Assembly (NCBI GenBank): GCA_024742765.1
Contig: JANSXT010000002.1
Span: 124,001-188,000, forward strand
DNA from: Phyllobacteriaceae bacterium
GTDB taxonomy: Bacteria > Pseudomonadota > Alphaproteobacteria > Rhizobiales > Rhizobiaceae
Direction of reading: 5' to 3'
Length of the DNA stretch: 64,000 nt
Shown: positions 27,282 through 41,347 of the stretch, one piece after another
How the letters are laid out: every line of letters begins with the position of its first letter
Numbering within the stretch: the stretch's first letter is position 1
Notes under the pieces: generated by a model
Seen by the model: only the letters and a program-made list of their open reading frames with translations
Database searches by the model: none
Told to the model about the DNA's origin: nothing
Made by a program: the position numbers and the translations under genes

Positions 27282-27704
27282 TCACCGCCGGTCCAGCAAC
27301 GTCGCCTGGAAGCCGTCGGCGGCGATTGTGTCGCACAGGTCCGACCATTGGCAGTCGGCGCAGGCGGTGCGGATCGTCCCCTCGGCGAACGCTGTGCGAT
27401 GCCGCGCGGTGAACAGATCGTGCGGCATCAACCGCGACCCGACATCGAGCGTGCGGCCCGTCAGCGCCGATATCTCGGCCAGCGCGGCCCGGTCGCGGGC
27501 GACGATCCGGTCCTCATGGCAATGGCTGTCCGCGCAATCCTTCACCGAGGCGCAGATCGCATCGGGTCCGGCGACGATGACCATCTCTTCATTGTCGTTC
27601 ATGCGCGCGACGACGCGCCGGAAATCACGCTCGAACCGACGCGAATAGCCCCGCCCCGTGAAGGTGACGGCGCAGAGCAGATGATGGCCGCGGATTTCGA
27701 TCAT
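27282..27704 (-). CDS. DUF1284 domain protein, Cys-rich
   Basis: A 140-residue protein matching the uncharacterised DUF1284 family. It begins with the characteristic IRGHHLLCAVTFTGRGYS and holds seven cysteines (LLC, AIC, KDC, SHC, TAC, ADC, DLC). The CADSHCHED and CADCQWSDLC clusters suggest an iron-sulfur or zinc site. No enzymatic function is established for the family. Its start overlaps the nitroreductase stop by four bases and the acyl-CoA ligase follows after 14 bases. It is therefore an integral part of this operon and may be a redox partner for the nitroreductase. Confidence 0.8.
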   Translation of the reverse strand: MIEIRGHHLLCAVTFTGRGYSRRFERDFRRVVARMNDNEEMVIVAGPDAICASVKDCADSHCHEDRIVARDRAALAEISALTGRTLDVGSRLMPHDLFTARHRTAFAEGTIRTACADCQWSDLCDTIAADGFQATLLDRR

Positions 27705-28396
27705 GGGTGGAACCGTGCAAATTCGGCAACCGTCTGGCGGCGGAGCGGCTGCCGGTTGACCGGATGGCTTTCATCGGCATGGCCAATGGCGACACCGCAG
27801 ACGACCAACGCATCGCTCTCAAGGCCAAGAACCTTGCGCACCGCATCGCCATGGCTTGAAAAGCTGGCCTGCAGGCAGCAGCTCAGCCCCTCGCTGACAA
27901 TGGCCAGCGACAGCGCATTGAGGAACAGGCCGATATCGATCCAGCTTCCGCGCTCCAGCCGCGCATCGATGGTCACCAGAAGCCCGGCCGGTGCGCCGAA
28001 GAAATCGAAATTCTTCAGCTTCTGCGCGCGCCGCGCGGCAACATCCCGCCGGCCGATCCCGAGCGCCGCATAAAGGTCATGGCCCGCCTGCCGGATGCGG
28101 TCGGTGTAGGGCGCGAGTGGTTCTACCGGATAATAGCGGTAATCGCCCGCTTCCTCGTGCCCGCGCTCGGTGACCGTCGCGAAGATCGCATCGCGCAGAT
28201 CGCCGATGGTCCGCCGGCCGAGCACATGGACCTGCCAGGGCTGCATGTTGCCGCCGCTCGGCGCATGCCGGGCAATATCGAGAATGGCTTCGATCTGCGC
28301 CCGGCTGACATCCCTGTCGAGAAAGGCGCGCACCGAGCGCCGCCTGCGGACCAGATCGGCAAACCCGCTCGCGTCCATCGCCCGATCAGCGGACAT
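27701..28396 (-). CDS. Nitroreductase family flavoprotein
   Basis: A 231-residue FMN enzyme of the nitroreductase family. The FMN-phosphate motif is RRRRSVRAFLDRDV at the N-terminus and HAPSGGNMQPWQVHVL (about 50-65) contacts the flavin. WIDIGLFLNALSLA is in the dimer interface, and GLSCCLQASFS and VCGVAIGHADES are in the C-terminal half. Substrates vary widely in this family, and BluB-like and NfsB-like functions cannot be separated here. The start is set at the ATG at 28396, overlapping the EcfT stop by 11 bases. Position between the biotin transporter and the acyl-CoA ligase suggests reduction of the imported compound or a derivative. Confidence 0.83.
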   Translation of the reverse strand: MSADRAMDASGFADLVRRRRSVRAFLDRDVSRAQIEAILDIARHAPSGGNMQPWQVHVLGRRTIGDLRDAIFATVTERGHEEAGDYRYYPVEPLAPYTDRIRQAGHDLYAALGIGRRDVAARRAQKLKNFDFFGAPAGLLVTIDARLERGSWIDIGLFLNALSLAIVSEGLSCCLQASFSSHGDAVRKVLGLESDALVVCGVAIGHADESHPVNRQPLRRQTVAEFARFHP

Positions 28397-29003
28397 GGCG
28401 GCCCGCCGGCGTTTCGGGCGACCGCGCCGTGATGGCACGGGAAATCTCGTCGGCCGACTTGAGTGCCCGGACGATGGTCGGCGTCACCAGCGCCCGCCAG
28501 CTTGTTCCCAGCCCGCGCGCCCTTTGCGCGTTCTTGACCTCCTCGAAGATGCCGCGGACCCTTGGGATGAAGCGCAGGCACAGCGACAGGGCCAGGCTGA
28601 TCGCTTCGGCCGACCGCGCCGGTAGGACGCGGCTTAGCGCGCGCTCGATGGCGTCCACAAGATCGCTCGTGCGGGTCGTCAGCGTCAGAATCGAGGCGGC
28701 GAGGATCATCACCGCAAAGCGCAATACGACGAAGCCGGCAAACCGCCAGTCGGCGAGGAAAAGCTGGGCGACGAAGATCAGGCCCAGCACCCACAGGGCC
28801 GGCCGGATTGCCGCAACAATTATGGTCGGCGGGATGCGCGCGATGGCAAACAGCGCGGCCAAGATGAGGCCGGCGATCGTCGACGACGGCCATCCCTCCT
28901 GCACGAACAGCCATGTGCAGACCAGAAACAGCAATCCGACCTTGATCAGCGGCCGGGCGCGATGAACGATGCTGTCGCCGGGGACGTAATCGCTTGTCAG
29001 CAT
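28386..29003 (-). CDS. bioN: Biotin ECF transporter transmembrane protein BioN (EcfT)
   Basis: A 205-residue membrane protein of the CbiQ/EcfT family. It has four to five hydrophobic segments in the first 120 residues. The coupling helices follow: LCLRFIPRVRGIFEEVKNAQ, then RARGLG, and EISRAITARS near the end. The first ARG-type motif is intact and the second is a variant (TARS). It links the biotin-binding protein BioY to the ATPase BioM. It overlaps bioM by seven bases and the nitroreductase gene by 11. Confidence 0.88.
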   Translation of the reverse strand: MLTSDYVPGDSIVHRARPLIKVGLLFLVCTWLFVQEGWPSSTIAGLILAALFAIARIPPTIIVAAIRPALWVLGLIFVAQLFLADWRFAGFVVLRFAVMILAASILTLTTRTSDLVDAIERALSRVLPARSAEAISLALSLCLRFIPRVRGIFEEVKNAQRARGLGTSWRALVTPTIVRALKSADEISRAITARSPETPAGRHVR

Positions 29004-29677
29004 GGTTCGGCCGCTATCGCCTCCCGATAGGCGCGCACAATGTCGCCCGCATCGCCATCGCCCCTGATCCGTCCCTCGTCGATCCAGATCAGCCGGTCCA
29101 TCGAGGCCATCAGCTCCAGATCGTGGCTCACAATGATCAGCGTCTGGTCGAGCTGGTCCAGGAGCGCAACCAGTATGCGCCGGTTGCGCAGGTCGAGCAA
29201 TGTTGTCGGCTCGTCGAGCACGATGATCGCCGGCTCCATCACCAGAACGCCGATCAGCGCGATGAGCTGTTTTTCGCCGCCGCTGAGTTCATGCGTGCGG
29301 CGTTCGTTCAGATGGGTGAGGCCGAACCGCTCGAGATGGGCCTCGACGCGTTCGCCGATCTCCGACCTGGACAGGCCGGATTTTCGAAGGCCGAAGGCGA
29401 GATCCTCATCGACCATCGGCATGACGATCTGGTTGTCCGGGTTCTGGAAGACGAACCCAACCTTGCCCAGCGCCGACACGCGATCGGTTGGTGCGCCATC
29501 GACGCGAACGCTTCCCCTGGTCGGCCATTCAAGCCCGTTGAGCAGGCGCGCGAAGGTGCTCTTGCCCGATCCGTTCGGCCCGATAATGCCGATCCGCCGT
29601 TCTGCCAGGTCGACGGAGATCGTATCGAGGATGAGCGTGTCGCCCTTGCGGACGCTCACGCCGTCAAGCCGGATCAC
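28997..29677 (-). CDS. bioM: Biotin ECF transporter ATPase BioM
   Basis: A 226-residue CbiO-type ABC ATPase. It has Walker A GPNGSGKST (about 35), the ECF-typical Q-loop FQNPDNQIVMPMV, signature LSGGEKQL and Walker B IIVLDEPTTLLD. The switch His is in IVSHDLELM. Its size and the FQNPDNQ loop mark it as an ECF-class ATPase rather than a MalK-type. It is 34 bases downstream of bioY and forms the energising homodimer of the BioMNY vitamin importer. Confidence 0.9.
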   Translation of the reverse strand: MIRLDGVSVRKGDTLILDTISVDLAERRIGIIGPNGSGKSTFARLLNGLEWPTRGSVRVDGAPTDRVSALGKVGFVFQNPDNQIVMPMVDEDLAFGLRKSGLSRSEIGERVEAHLERFGLTHLNERRTHELSGGEKQLIALIGVLVMEPAIIVLDEPTTLLDLRNRRILVALLDQLDQTLIIVSHDLELMASMDRLIWIDEGRIRGDGDAGDIVRAYREAIAAEPC

Positions 29678-29711
29678 GAGATTTGCCTTGCCGCCAATCG
29701 GTTGTGCCTGC

Positions 29712-30266
29712 CTAAGGCGATGCGATGATCGGATAGGACCGGGCCACGGTGACGATCACCGCTGACGCGATCACCGCCTTGATCAGATCGCCGGGAATAA
29801 ACGGCATCGAGCCGACAAAGGCCTGGGCGATCGAAATCTCGGCGGCGAACGCTATCCAGGGAATGCCGATCGCATAAAGAACGATGATGCCGCCGAAGAC
29901 GCAGGCGATGAACGCGTTGACATGGCCAAGCCGCGACCAGAGCCGTTCGATGGTCAGCCCGACGACGAAAGCGGCGACGATCCAGCCGACCAGAAAACCG
30001 CCGCTCGGCCCCAGGAACACGGCAAAGCCACCCCGGCCGCCGGACAGGAGCGGCAGGCCGACCGCGACCAGCGCGAGGAACAATATCATCGCAAGCGCGC
30101 CGCGCCGCGCACCCAATATGCCGCCGGCCAGCATGACGCCGAGCGACTGGGCCGTGATCGGCACGCCGACGAGCGGCAGCGTGATCGGCGGAAAGACGCC
30201 GAGGACGGCCATGATGGCGGCAAACAGCGCGATCAGCACGATGTCGCGTGTGGTGTCGTTGGTCAT
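29712..30266 (-). CDS. bioY: Biotin-binding S-component BioY
   Basis: A 184-residue membrane protein with about six hydrophobic segments. It shows the BioY signatures ITLPLVGVPITAQSLGVMLA near the N-terminus, FLGPSGGFLVGWIVAAFVVG in the middle and FIPGDLIKAVIASAV near the C-terminus. The ATG at 30266 starts the protein MTNDTTRDI just before the first membrane helix; a longer frame to 30341 runs into the pyc stop and is unlikely. It captures biotin for the BioMN module. It lies 74 bases after pyc, a biotin-dependent enzyme. No BioR-like site was seen in the gap. Confidence 0.92.
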   Translation of the reverse strand: MTNDTTRDIVLIALFAAIMAVLGVFPPITLPLVGVPITAQSLGVMLAGGILGARRGALAMILFLALVAVGLPLLSGGRGGFAVFLGPSGGFLVGWIVAAFVVGLTIERLWSRLGHVNAFIACVFGGIIVLYAIGIPWIAFAAEISIAQAFVGSMPFIPGDLIKAVIASAVIVTVARSYPIIASP

Positions 30267-30340
30267 TTGATTGCATGTCCCATGATTGCGAAAACCCGAC
30301 CGGGCGGTTTGGTCCGTCCGGCCGCTCCGTGCATCCGGCA

Positions 30341-33805
<3,465 letters not shown>

Positions 33806-33959
33806 CAAGGCAGGAATTCCCGGACAAGGGTGAAAAGGCGCAGCCATTCTTTAGCGCTTCGCATTGTGCAGCGCAAACATGACGGCCGGCACCTGTGCGT
33901 CACCGCGCAAACGCGCTATGCGGACAGCCGATATCAGTCACGTTCGCACCGGACCAGCC

Positions 33960-34838
33960 ATGAAGCCCCACGCCGAGATGCCCGTCGCCGTACCCCAAAG
34001 CCCGGACTGGCCATTGCCGCCGGGCGCCTGCGACGCGCATATTCACATGGTCGCCGCACCGGGCGAATTTGCCCTGTGGGAGGGCCGCGTGGAAGACCCC
34101 GCGCCCGGCCTCGATTTCGAGGGCTGGGTCGCGCTCTACGAGCAACACATGCAGGCGCTCGGCCTGGAGCGTGTCGTCATCGTCCACTCGATCTTCTACG
34201 GCGCCGACAACAGCGTGACTGCGGCGGCTGTCGCGCGGCTCGGCCGCGGCCGTGCGCGCGGCATCGGGCTCGTCACCGATGCGGCCACCGACGCGGACCT
34301 CGACGCACTTGCCGAAGCCGGCCTGTGCGGCGTGCGGCTCAACTATGTGCATGGCGGCGTCCTGAGCTGGGCCGGCGTCACCGCCATGGCCGACCGGCTC
34401 AAGGCGCGCGGCCTGCATGTGCAGATGCTGATGAACGCGCACAAGCATATGGCCGAACTCGATGACGGCGTGCGGGCCATGCCGGTCGATGTCGTCTTCG
34501 ATCATGTCGGCTGGCCCGATGTGGCGGCAGGTCCGGAAGAGCCGGGCTTCAAGCGCCTTCTTGGGCTGCTCGCTGACGGCAAGGCCTGGGTGAAGCTGTC
34601 GGGGCTCTACCGGTTGACCGGCGCGCCCTATGAGGCAACCGACGCGCTCGTCGCCGCGCTGATCGACGCCAATCCCGAACGGTGCCTGTGGGGCAGCGAC
34701 TGGCCGCATCTGATGCTGGCCGATGCGCAGATGCCCGACGCGGGCGATCTGCTGAACGCGTTTCTCAGGGTCGTCACCGACGAGGCAACGCGCCACCGCA
34801 TCCTCGTCGACAATCCGGCGCGGCTTTACGGTTTCTGA
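33960..34838 (+). CDS. Amidohydrolase 2 family metal-dependent hydrolase
   Basis: A 292-residue TIM-barrel hydrolase of the amidohydrolase-related group. The metal-binding HxH is in ACDAHIHM at residue 20 and a second His is in VFDHVGWPD near 180. The catalytic Asp is in LWGSDWPHLMLAD near 245. The fold and the WGSDWPH motif are like 2-pyrone-4,6-dicarboxylate lactonase and D-galactarolactone isomerase. It probably opens a lactone. The ATG at 33960 is chosen because the protein then starts shortly before the first strand. It faces away from pyc and is followed by an MFS transporter gene. Confidence 0.85.
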   Translation: MKPHAEMPVAVPQSPDWPLPPGACDAHIHMVAAPGEFALWEGRVEDPAPGLDFEGWVALYEQHMQALGLERVVIVHSIFYGADNSVTAAAVARLGRGRARGIGLVTDAATDADLDALAEAGLCGVRLNYVHGGVLSWAGVTAMADRLKARGLHVQMLMNAHKHMAELDDGVRAMPVDVVFDHVGWPDVAAGPEEPGFKRLLGLLADGKAWVKLSGLYRLTGAPYEATDALVAALIDANPERCLWGSDWPHLMLADAQMPDAGDLLNAFLRVVTDEATRHRILVDNPARLYGF

Positions 34839-34910
34839 TGGGTTCGCGCTCAAACCGTTTTGAGCCGCGCCGAATACGATCTATGGAAGACCGTTCTGTC
34901 TGGAGCCGTC

Positions 34911-36155
34911 ATGTCCACCGTACAAACCACCGCCGGCGGCATGCCGCCCGAGGCTCGGCGCCTGAAGCTGGCGCGGCTGGCCGTGTTCGCGGCCTTCTTC
35001 GTCAATGGCTTCATGGTGGGCCATTGGGCAACGAAGATCCCCGTCCTCGTCGAGCGGCTCGGCATTTCGGAAATCGTGCTCGGCCGGCTGATCATCCTGT
35101 TCGGCATCGGCGCGGTGATCGCACTGATCGGCGGCGCCTGGATGGTAACGCGGCTTGGTTCGGTCGCGGTCGTCCGCTGGACCTCGGTGCTGCTGGCGCC
35201 GTCGCTCGTCCTTTTGACGCTGGCCCCATCCGTGCCCGCCGCCGCGCTGGCGCTTTTGTGGCTCGGCACGTTCCTGGGCGCGATGGACAATGCGATGAAT
35301 GCCAACGGCATCGGCGTCGAAAAGGCCGCCGGCCGGCCGGCCATGTCCTCGTTTCACGGCTTCTGGTCGCTGGGCGGCATGGCGGGCGGGCTGACCGGCG
35401 GCGCGATGATCGTCACGCTCGGCGAGATGGGCCATGCGCTGGCGGTCGGCGCGATCAGCCTTGCGGTGGCGCTCTGGGCCTGGCGCCATTACCGGCCCGA
35501 TGATTTCGGCGCTGACGACGAGACGGCGGGGCCGGACAACGCCCCGCGCCGCGGCGGCCTTCCGCGCGATGCCGGCATTTACGGGCTCGGCATATTGACG
35601 CTTCTCGCCTTTGCCCCCGAAGGCACGGTGATCGACTGGAGCGCGCTTTATCTGCGCGATGAACTGGGCGCGCCGCTGATCGTTTCGGGTTATGCGTTCG
35701 CCGCCTTTTCGGCGACCATGGCAACGATGCGCTTTTTCGGCGACCGCCTGCGCGCCCGTTTCGGCGACCGGCAGGTTTTCGTGATCAGCGCGGCCCTATC
35801 TGCGACGGGGCTGGCGATCGCCGGAACGGCGCCGGGCTTTGCTGTGGCCTGTCTTGGCTTCTTCGTCGCCGGCATCGGCATGGCCAACATGGTGCCGATC
35901 CTGTTTTCGGCGGCCGGCGCCTATCCGCGCCTGCGGCCGGCGGTGGCGATCGCGGTGATCACCACCTTCGGCTATGGCGGGCTCTTGTTCATGCCGGCCT
36001 TTGTCGGCGTGCTCGCCGAGACCTTTTCGCTCGCCTTCGTCTTCGCCGGCTGGTCGGTGATCGTGCTGGCAGTCGGGGCAAGCGCGCTGGTGCTGAACTA
36101 TCTGCCGTCGCGGTCGAGCGGCAGCGCCGACAGCGTCTCCGCCAGAAAGTCATAG
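34911..36155 (+). CDS. MFS transporter
   Basis: A 414-residue major facilitator protein with about twelve hydrophobic segments. The first half contains FAAFFVNGFMVGHWATKIPV and a GSVAVVRWTSVLLAP loop. The central region has HGFWSLGGMAGGLTGG, as in YbjJ-like transporters of unknown substrate. The ATG at 34911 follows GGAGCC. The last 58 bases overlap the convergent LysR gene. It may move the substrate or product of the upstream hydrolase, but nothing in the sequence fixes the ligand. Confidence 0.85.
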   Translation: MSTVQTTAGGMPPEARRLKLARLAVFAAFFVNGFMVGHWATKIPVLVERLGISEIVLGRLIILFGIGAVIALIGGAWMVTRLGSVAVVRWTSVLLAPSLVLLTLAPSVPAAALALLWLGTFLGAMDNAMNANGIGVEKAAGRPAMSSFHGFWSLGGMAGGLTGGAMIVTLGEMGHALAVGAISLAVALWAWRHYRPDDFGADDETAGPDNAPRRGGLPRDAGIYGLGILTLLAFAPEGTVIDWSALYLRDELGAPLIVSGYAFAAFSATMATMRFFGDRLRARFGDRQVFVISAALSATGLAIAGTAPGFAVACLGFFVAGIGMANMVPILFSAAGAYPRLRPAVAIAVITTFGYGGLLFMPAFVGVLAETFSLAFVFAGWSVIVLAVGASALVLNYLPSRSSGSADSVSARKS

Positions 36156-37003
36156 ACACGCCGCACCTTGGCGCTGTGCCGCAATTCGCGGTGCGAGGCG
36201 AGCCAGACCGGCAGCGGCGCGATCTGTAGCTCCGGCAGCACGCGCCGCAGGGCGGGGTTGCGCCGCGCGACATAGCGCGGGCCGAAACCGATGCCCGCGC
36301 CCGCCTCGACGATCGCCCAATAGGCGATCTGGTCGTCGGTGCGGATCTGGAACGCATCGCGGTCATAGCCGCCCGTCAGCGCGCGCATGCCGCGCTCGAT
36401 CAAATCGGTCCGGTCATAGCCGATCATCGTGTGGTCATGGAGGTCCTCGATCACCTGCGGCGTGCCGGCGCGCGCCAGATAGTCCTCATGCCCATAGGCG
36501 CCCATGACGAAATCGTTGATCTTGCGCGCGATCAGATCGTTCTGGGTCGGCCGCACCATGCGCACGGCGATGTCCGCGTCACGCGCCAGAAGGTTCTCGA
36601 TGCTGTCGCTGGCGACAAGTTCGATGGCAAGCGCCGGTTCCGCTTCGCGCAGTGCGCCAAGCACCGGCGGCAGCACGAAGGTCGCCATCACCCGGCTGGC
36701 GGTGAGGCGGATCGTGCCCTCGACGCGCGTTTCCTGATCGGCCGCCGCCATGGAAAAGGCTGCCGCACTCGCGCGCATCTGCCGCGCCTCCTCGGCGATC
36801 CGCAGGGCGGCTCCGGTCGGCATCATGCCCGCCCGGCCGCGCTCGAACAGGACAAGCCCTGTCTGCGCCTCCAGTTCGCCGATGTGCCGGCCCAGCGTCG
36901 GCTGCGAGATGCCCGATTGCCGCGCCGCGCCGCTCAGCGTGCCCGCATCGAGCACCGCAAGAAAACTGCGGATCAGGTTCCAGTCGAAGCGTGTGCCTTC
37001 CAT
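36098..37003 (-). CDS. LysR family transcriptional regulator
   Basis: A 301-residue LysR-type regulator. The N-terminal helix-turn-helix is FLAVLDAGTLSGAARQSGIS followed by QPTLGRHIGELEAQTG. The effector domain begins IRLTASRVMATFVLPPVLGA. It is divergent from the epimerase-like gene at 37099, and the 95-base gap holds inverted repeats of ATTCAT type, so it probably regulates that gene. Its 3' end overlaps the MFS gene end on the other strand, which places its C-terminal 19 codons within another gene. Confidence 0.88.
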   Translation of the reverse strand: MEGTRFDWNLIRSFLAVLDAGTLSGAARQSGISQPTLGRHIGELEAQTGLVLFERGRAGMMPTGAALRIAEEARQMRASAAAFSMAAADQETRVEGTIRLTASRVMATFVLPPVLGALREAEPALAIELVASDSIENLLARDADIAVRMVRPTQNDLIARKINDFVMGAYGHEDYLARAGTPQVIEDLHDHTMIGYDRTDLIERGMRALTGGYDRDAFQIRTDDQIAYWAIVEAGAGIGFGPRYVARRNPALRRVLPELQIAPLPVWLASHRELRHSAKVRRVYDFLAETLSALPLDRDGR

Positions 37004-37046
37004 TCATGAATGAATATTAGACGACCGACCTCTTGTCTATTCATTC
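37002..37046. promoter_or_regulatory. Inverted repeats in LysR/epimerase divergent region
   Basis: ATTCATGAAT (37002-37011) is a perfect palindrome at the LysR start. GAATGAATA (37008-37016) is repeated in inverted form as TATTCATTC (37038-37046) after 21 bases. This fits LysR binding in a divergent promoter, where target and autoregulation share sites. Confidence 0.5.
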
Positions 37047-37098
37047 AAAGGACGATGGCTGATCATGCGGCATCATCATGGTTCAGGAGATACAACAG

Positions 37099-38040
37099 AT
37101 GAGCACGATCACCATTGCCGGCGCGGCCGGACGGATCGGACACGCCGCCGCCGAAGCCTTCGTCGAGGCGGGATGGACCGTGCGCGGCATAGCGCGCGGC
37201 ACCAAGCTGACCCAACTGCCGCAAGGCGTCGAACCGGTGGAGGCCGACGCGTTCGACCAAAAGGCGATGATCGATGCCTGTGCCGGTGCGGACATTATCC
37301 TGCACGCGCTCAATCCGGCCTCCTACGCCAAATGGACGGAGCAGGTCATGCCGATGGCCGAAAACGTCCTCGCCGCCGCCAGGGAAGCCGGCGCCACCAT
37401 CATGCTGCCCGGCAATGTCTACAATTTCGGCACCAGGATCGGCATGAACACCGCCGAGGACGCGTCGATGCATGCGGACACGGAAAAGGGACGCTTGCGG
37501 GTCGATCTGGAAGCCATGTTCGAGGCGGCGTCCGCCGAGGGCGTCCGGACAATCGTCCTGCGCGCCGGCGACTATTTCGGCGGACCGGTCGACGGAAGCT
37601 GGCTCGACCTGATGATCGCCAAGGACCTGAAGAAAGATCGTTTCACATGGCCGGGCCGGTGGGACGCGCCGCATGCATTTGCCTATATGCCGGACTTTGC
37701 CCGCGCCTTCGTGCGCGTCGCCGAGAAGCGCGACGCGCTGCCGCCCTTCGCGCGGCTGCACTTTGCCGGCCATACGGCGACCGGCCAGCAATTCCATGCC
37801 GCGATGGAAGCCGCCATCGGCCGGCCCTTGAAGCGCGGCGGCGTGCCCTGGCCGATGATCCGGCTGATCGGGCTCTTCAACCCGGTCCTGCGCGAGGTCG
37901 CCAAGATGCGCTATCTGTGGGACGTGCCCCATTCGCTCGACAATCAGCGTCTCGAGGCGCTGATTGGTGCCGAGCCGCACACGCAGCTCGAAACGGCGCT
38001 GGTGGAGTCCGTGGCGGCGCTGGGGCTGGACCGGGCGTGA
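37099..38040 (+). CDS. NAD(P)-binding epimerase/dehydratase-like protein
   Basis: A 313-residue atypical short-chain (NAD-dependent epimerase-like) protein. The dinucleotide motif is TIAGAAGRIGHAAAEAFVEA at the start. A Ser/Thr-type middle (TIMLPGNVYNFGTRIG) and FAYMPDFARAFVRVAEK near 205 are typical of extended NAD(P)-binding proteins. The ATG at 37099 follows AGGAGA by 8 bases and is preferred over 37078. Substrates in this group are diverse (nucleotide sugars, quinones, hydroxyacyl compounds) and cannot be told here. It is the probable target of the divergent LysR. Confidence 0.82.
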   Translation: MSTITIAGAAGRIGHAAAEAFVEAGWTVRGIARGTKLTQLPQGVEPVEADAFDQKAMIDACAGADIILHALNPASYAKWTEQVMPMAENVLAAAREAGATIMLPGNVYNFGTRIGMNTAEDASMHADTEKGRLRVDLEAMFEAASAEGVRTIVLRAGDYFGGPVDGSWLDLMIAKDLKKDRFTWPGRWDAPHAFAYMPDFARAFVRVAEKRDALPPFARLHFAGHTATGQQFHAAMEAAIGRPLKRGGVPWPMIRLIGLFNPVLREVAKMRYLWDVPHSLDNQRLEALIGAEPHTQLETALVESVAALGLDRA

Positions 38041-38222
38041 GCCTCATCTCCGCCAAACGTCGCACAGCCGGCACCGCTGCGGCGCGCCCTGCGCTATCCA
38101 TGGTCTAATTTACGCGGCCGAACGCTTCGCGCTAAACCCGTGCCAGCCCGCGCGGGCGGCCCAGCCGTCTTGCGCATCAGGGAGTGAGGGCGGCGTGCCC
38201 GCGAACCAAGTGGAGGTTTTCG

Positions 38223-40178
<1,956 letters not shown>

Positions 40179-40205
40179 CCGGACCTCGATCGTCATAAAT
40201 CAAGA

Positions 40206-40228
40206 ACGGACCGCCATTGGCGGGCCGT
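40206..40228. terminator. Convergent terminator hairpin after acs
   Basis: ACGGACCGCC (40206-40215) pairs with GGCGGGCCGT (40219-40228) at 9 of 10 positions around a 3-base loop. It lies between the convergent ends of acs and the VTT-family gene, with AT-rich flanks on the acs side, and can serve both. Confidence 0.6.
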
Positions 40229-40240
40229 CTGCGTTTCGGG

Positions 40241-40885
40241 TTACGCAAAGCCGCGTTCGAAAAAGACGATCAGGCCGACCGCGCCGAAGAACAGGGCGAT
40301 CAGCACCGTCAGCGCCAGCGCACGGTTGTTCTGATAGGCGGTGGCGACATGGTCGCCGAACAGGCGGACCATTGCCGCCAGGAAGAAATAGCGGATGCCC
40401 CGCGCGATCAGCGTTGCCAGAACGAACAGGACGAACGGATAGCCGGTCGCCCCGGCCGACACGATCGCGAGCTGGAACGGGATCGGCGGCAGCATGCCGA
40501 CCAGAACGATGGCCAGAAAGCCGTAGCGGTCGAACAGTTCGGCGAAGCGGGCCTGCTCATCCTGCCAGCCGGCGAGCGCGACAAAGCTGTTGCCGGCCGC
40601 CTCCATGAAGAAATAGGCAACGAGATAGCCGAGCACCGCGCCGGCCACCGCGCCGAGCGTGACGCTGGTTGCCATGCGCCAGACATGGTCGCGCGCATAT
40701 TGCATCATCGGGACCAGAACGATCTCGACCGGCATGGGCAGAATGGTGGTTTCGCCCGCCGACAGCCAGAAAAGGCCGGTGATACCGGCCTTGCCCTGGC
40801 GCACGCGCGCAAGCCAGCGTTTGAACGATCGTCCCGTCACGGCAGCATCCGTTTTTGCGCCCGATGTCGCCCGTGATCCGGGCAT
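40241..40885 (-). CDS. VTT/DedA-like membrane protein (YqaA family)
   Basis: A 214-residue membrane protein of the SNARE-associated/VTT (DedA-related) group, YqaA-like. It has a hydrophilic start of about 30 residues and a short motif GLFWLSAGETTILPMPVEIV. The central VGMLPPIPFQLAIVSAGATG, containing the family's conserved prolines and glycine, is followed by FVLFVLATLIARGIRYFFLA. Members are thought to help lipid or proton-coupled movement across membranes. The start at 40885 is chosen to avoid overlap with the EVE gene; frames extend further upstream without a ribosome site. Confidence 0.78.
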   Translation of the reverse strand: MPGSRATSGAKTDAAVTGRSFKRWLARVRQGKAGITGLFWLSAGETTILPMPVEIVLVPMMQYARDHVWRMATSVTLGAVAGAVLGYLVAYFFMEAAGNSFVALAGWQDEQARFAELFDRYGFLAIVLVGMLPPIPFQLAIVSAGATGYPFVLFVLATLIARGIRYFFLAAMVRLFGDHVATAYQNNRALALTVLIALFFGAVGLIVFFERGFA

Positions 40886-40913
40886 TTTTGAGACATGGCC
40901 GGCCTTTAGGAGC

Positions 40914-41345
40914 TCAGAGCGGCGGCTTGTCGAGCCCGCCCATGCGGCAGACTTCGAGCCACTCATCTTTGGTGACCGGCTGAACCGACAGGCGCATGGA
41001 GGTGACCAGCGCCATGTCGCTGAGCTTCTCGTTGGCCTTGACGTCCTTGAGCGTTACGGGCGTCGGCATGTCGCACACCGCCTTGATGTCCACGCACTCC
41101 CAGCGCGGATCGTCGGTGGTCGAATCGGGATGGATTTCCTTGCAGATCTCGGCGATGCCGACGATCTCCAGCCCTTCATTGGAGTGGTAGAAGAAGGCTT
41201 TGTCGCCGAGCTTCATCTCACGCATATTGTTGCGCGCCTGATAATTGCGGATGCCGTCCCATTCCTCTCCCGCATCGCCCTTCGCCTTTTGCTGATCCCA
41301 GGACCATTTGAAGGGTTCGGATTTGAAGAGCCAATAGTTGGACAT
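40914..41345 (-). CDS. EVE domain-containing protein
   Basis: A 143-residue EVE-domain (PUA-like) protein. The hallmark start is YWLFKSEPFKWSWDQQKAKG, followed by EWDGIRNYQARNNMREMK, LGDKAFFYHSN and GIAEICKEIHPD. This fold binds modified bases in DNA or RNA in related proteins. Bacterial genes of this type commonly sit beside tsaD and gpsA, as here. It starts two bases after gpsA ends, so it is translated with it. Exact function is not established. Confidence 0.9.
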   Translation of the reverse strand: MSNYWLFKSEPFKWSWDQQKAKGDAGEEWDGIRNYQARNNMREMKLGDKAFFYHSNEGLEIVGIAEICKEIHPDSTTDDPRWECVDIKAVCDMPTPVTLKDVKANEKLSDMALVTSMRLSVQPVTKDEWLEVCRMGGLDKPPL

Positions 41346-41347
41346 GG

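Noticed and set aside
29678-30340. BioR-type biotin operator (TTATAGATAA-like) near bioY
   Set aside because: The pyc-bioY and bioY-bioM gaps were read on both strands and no such sequence is present.
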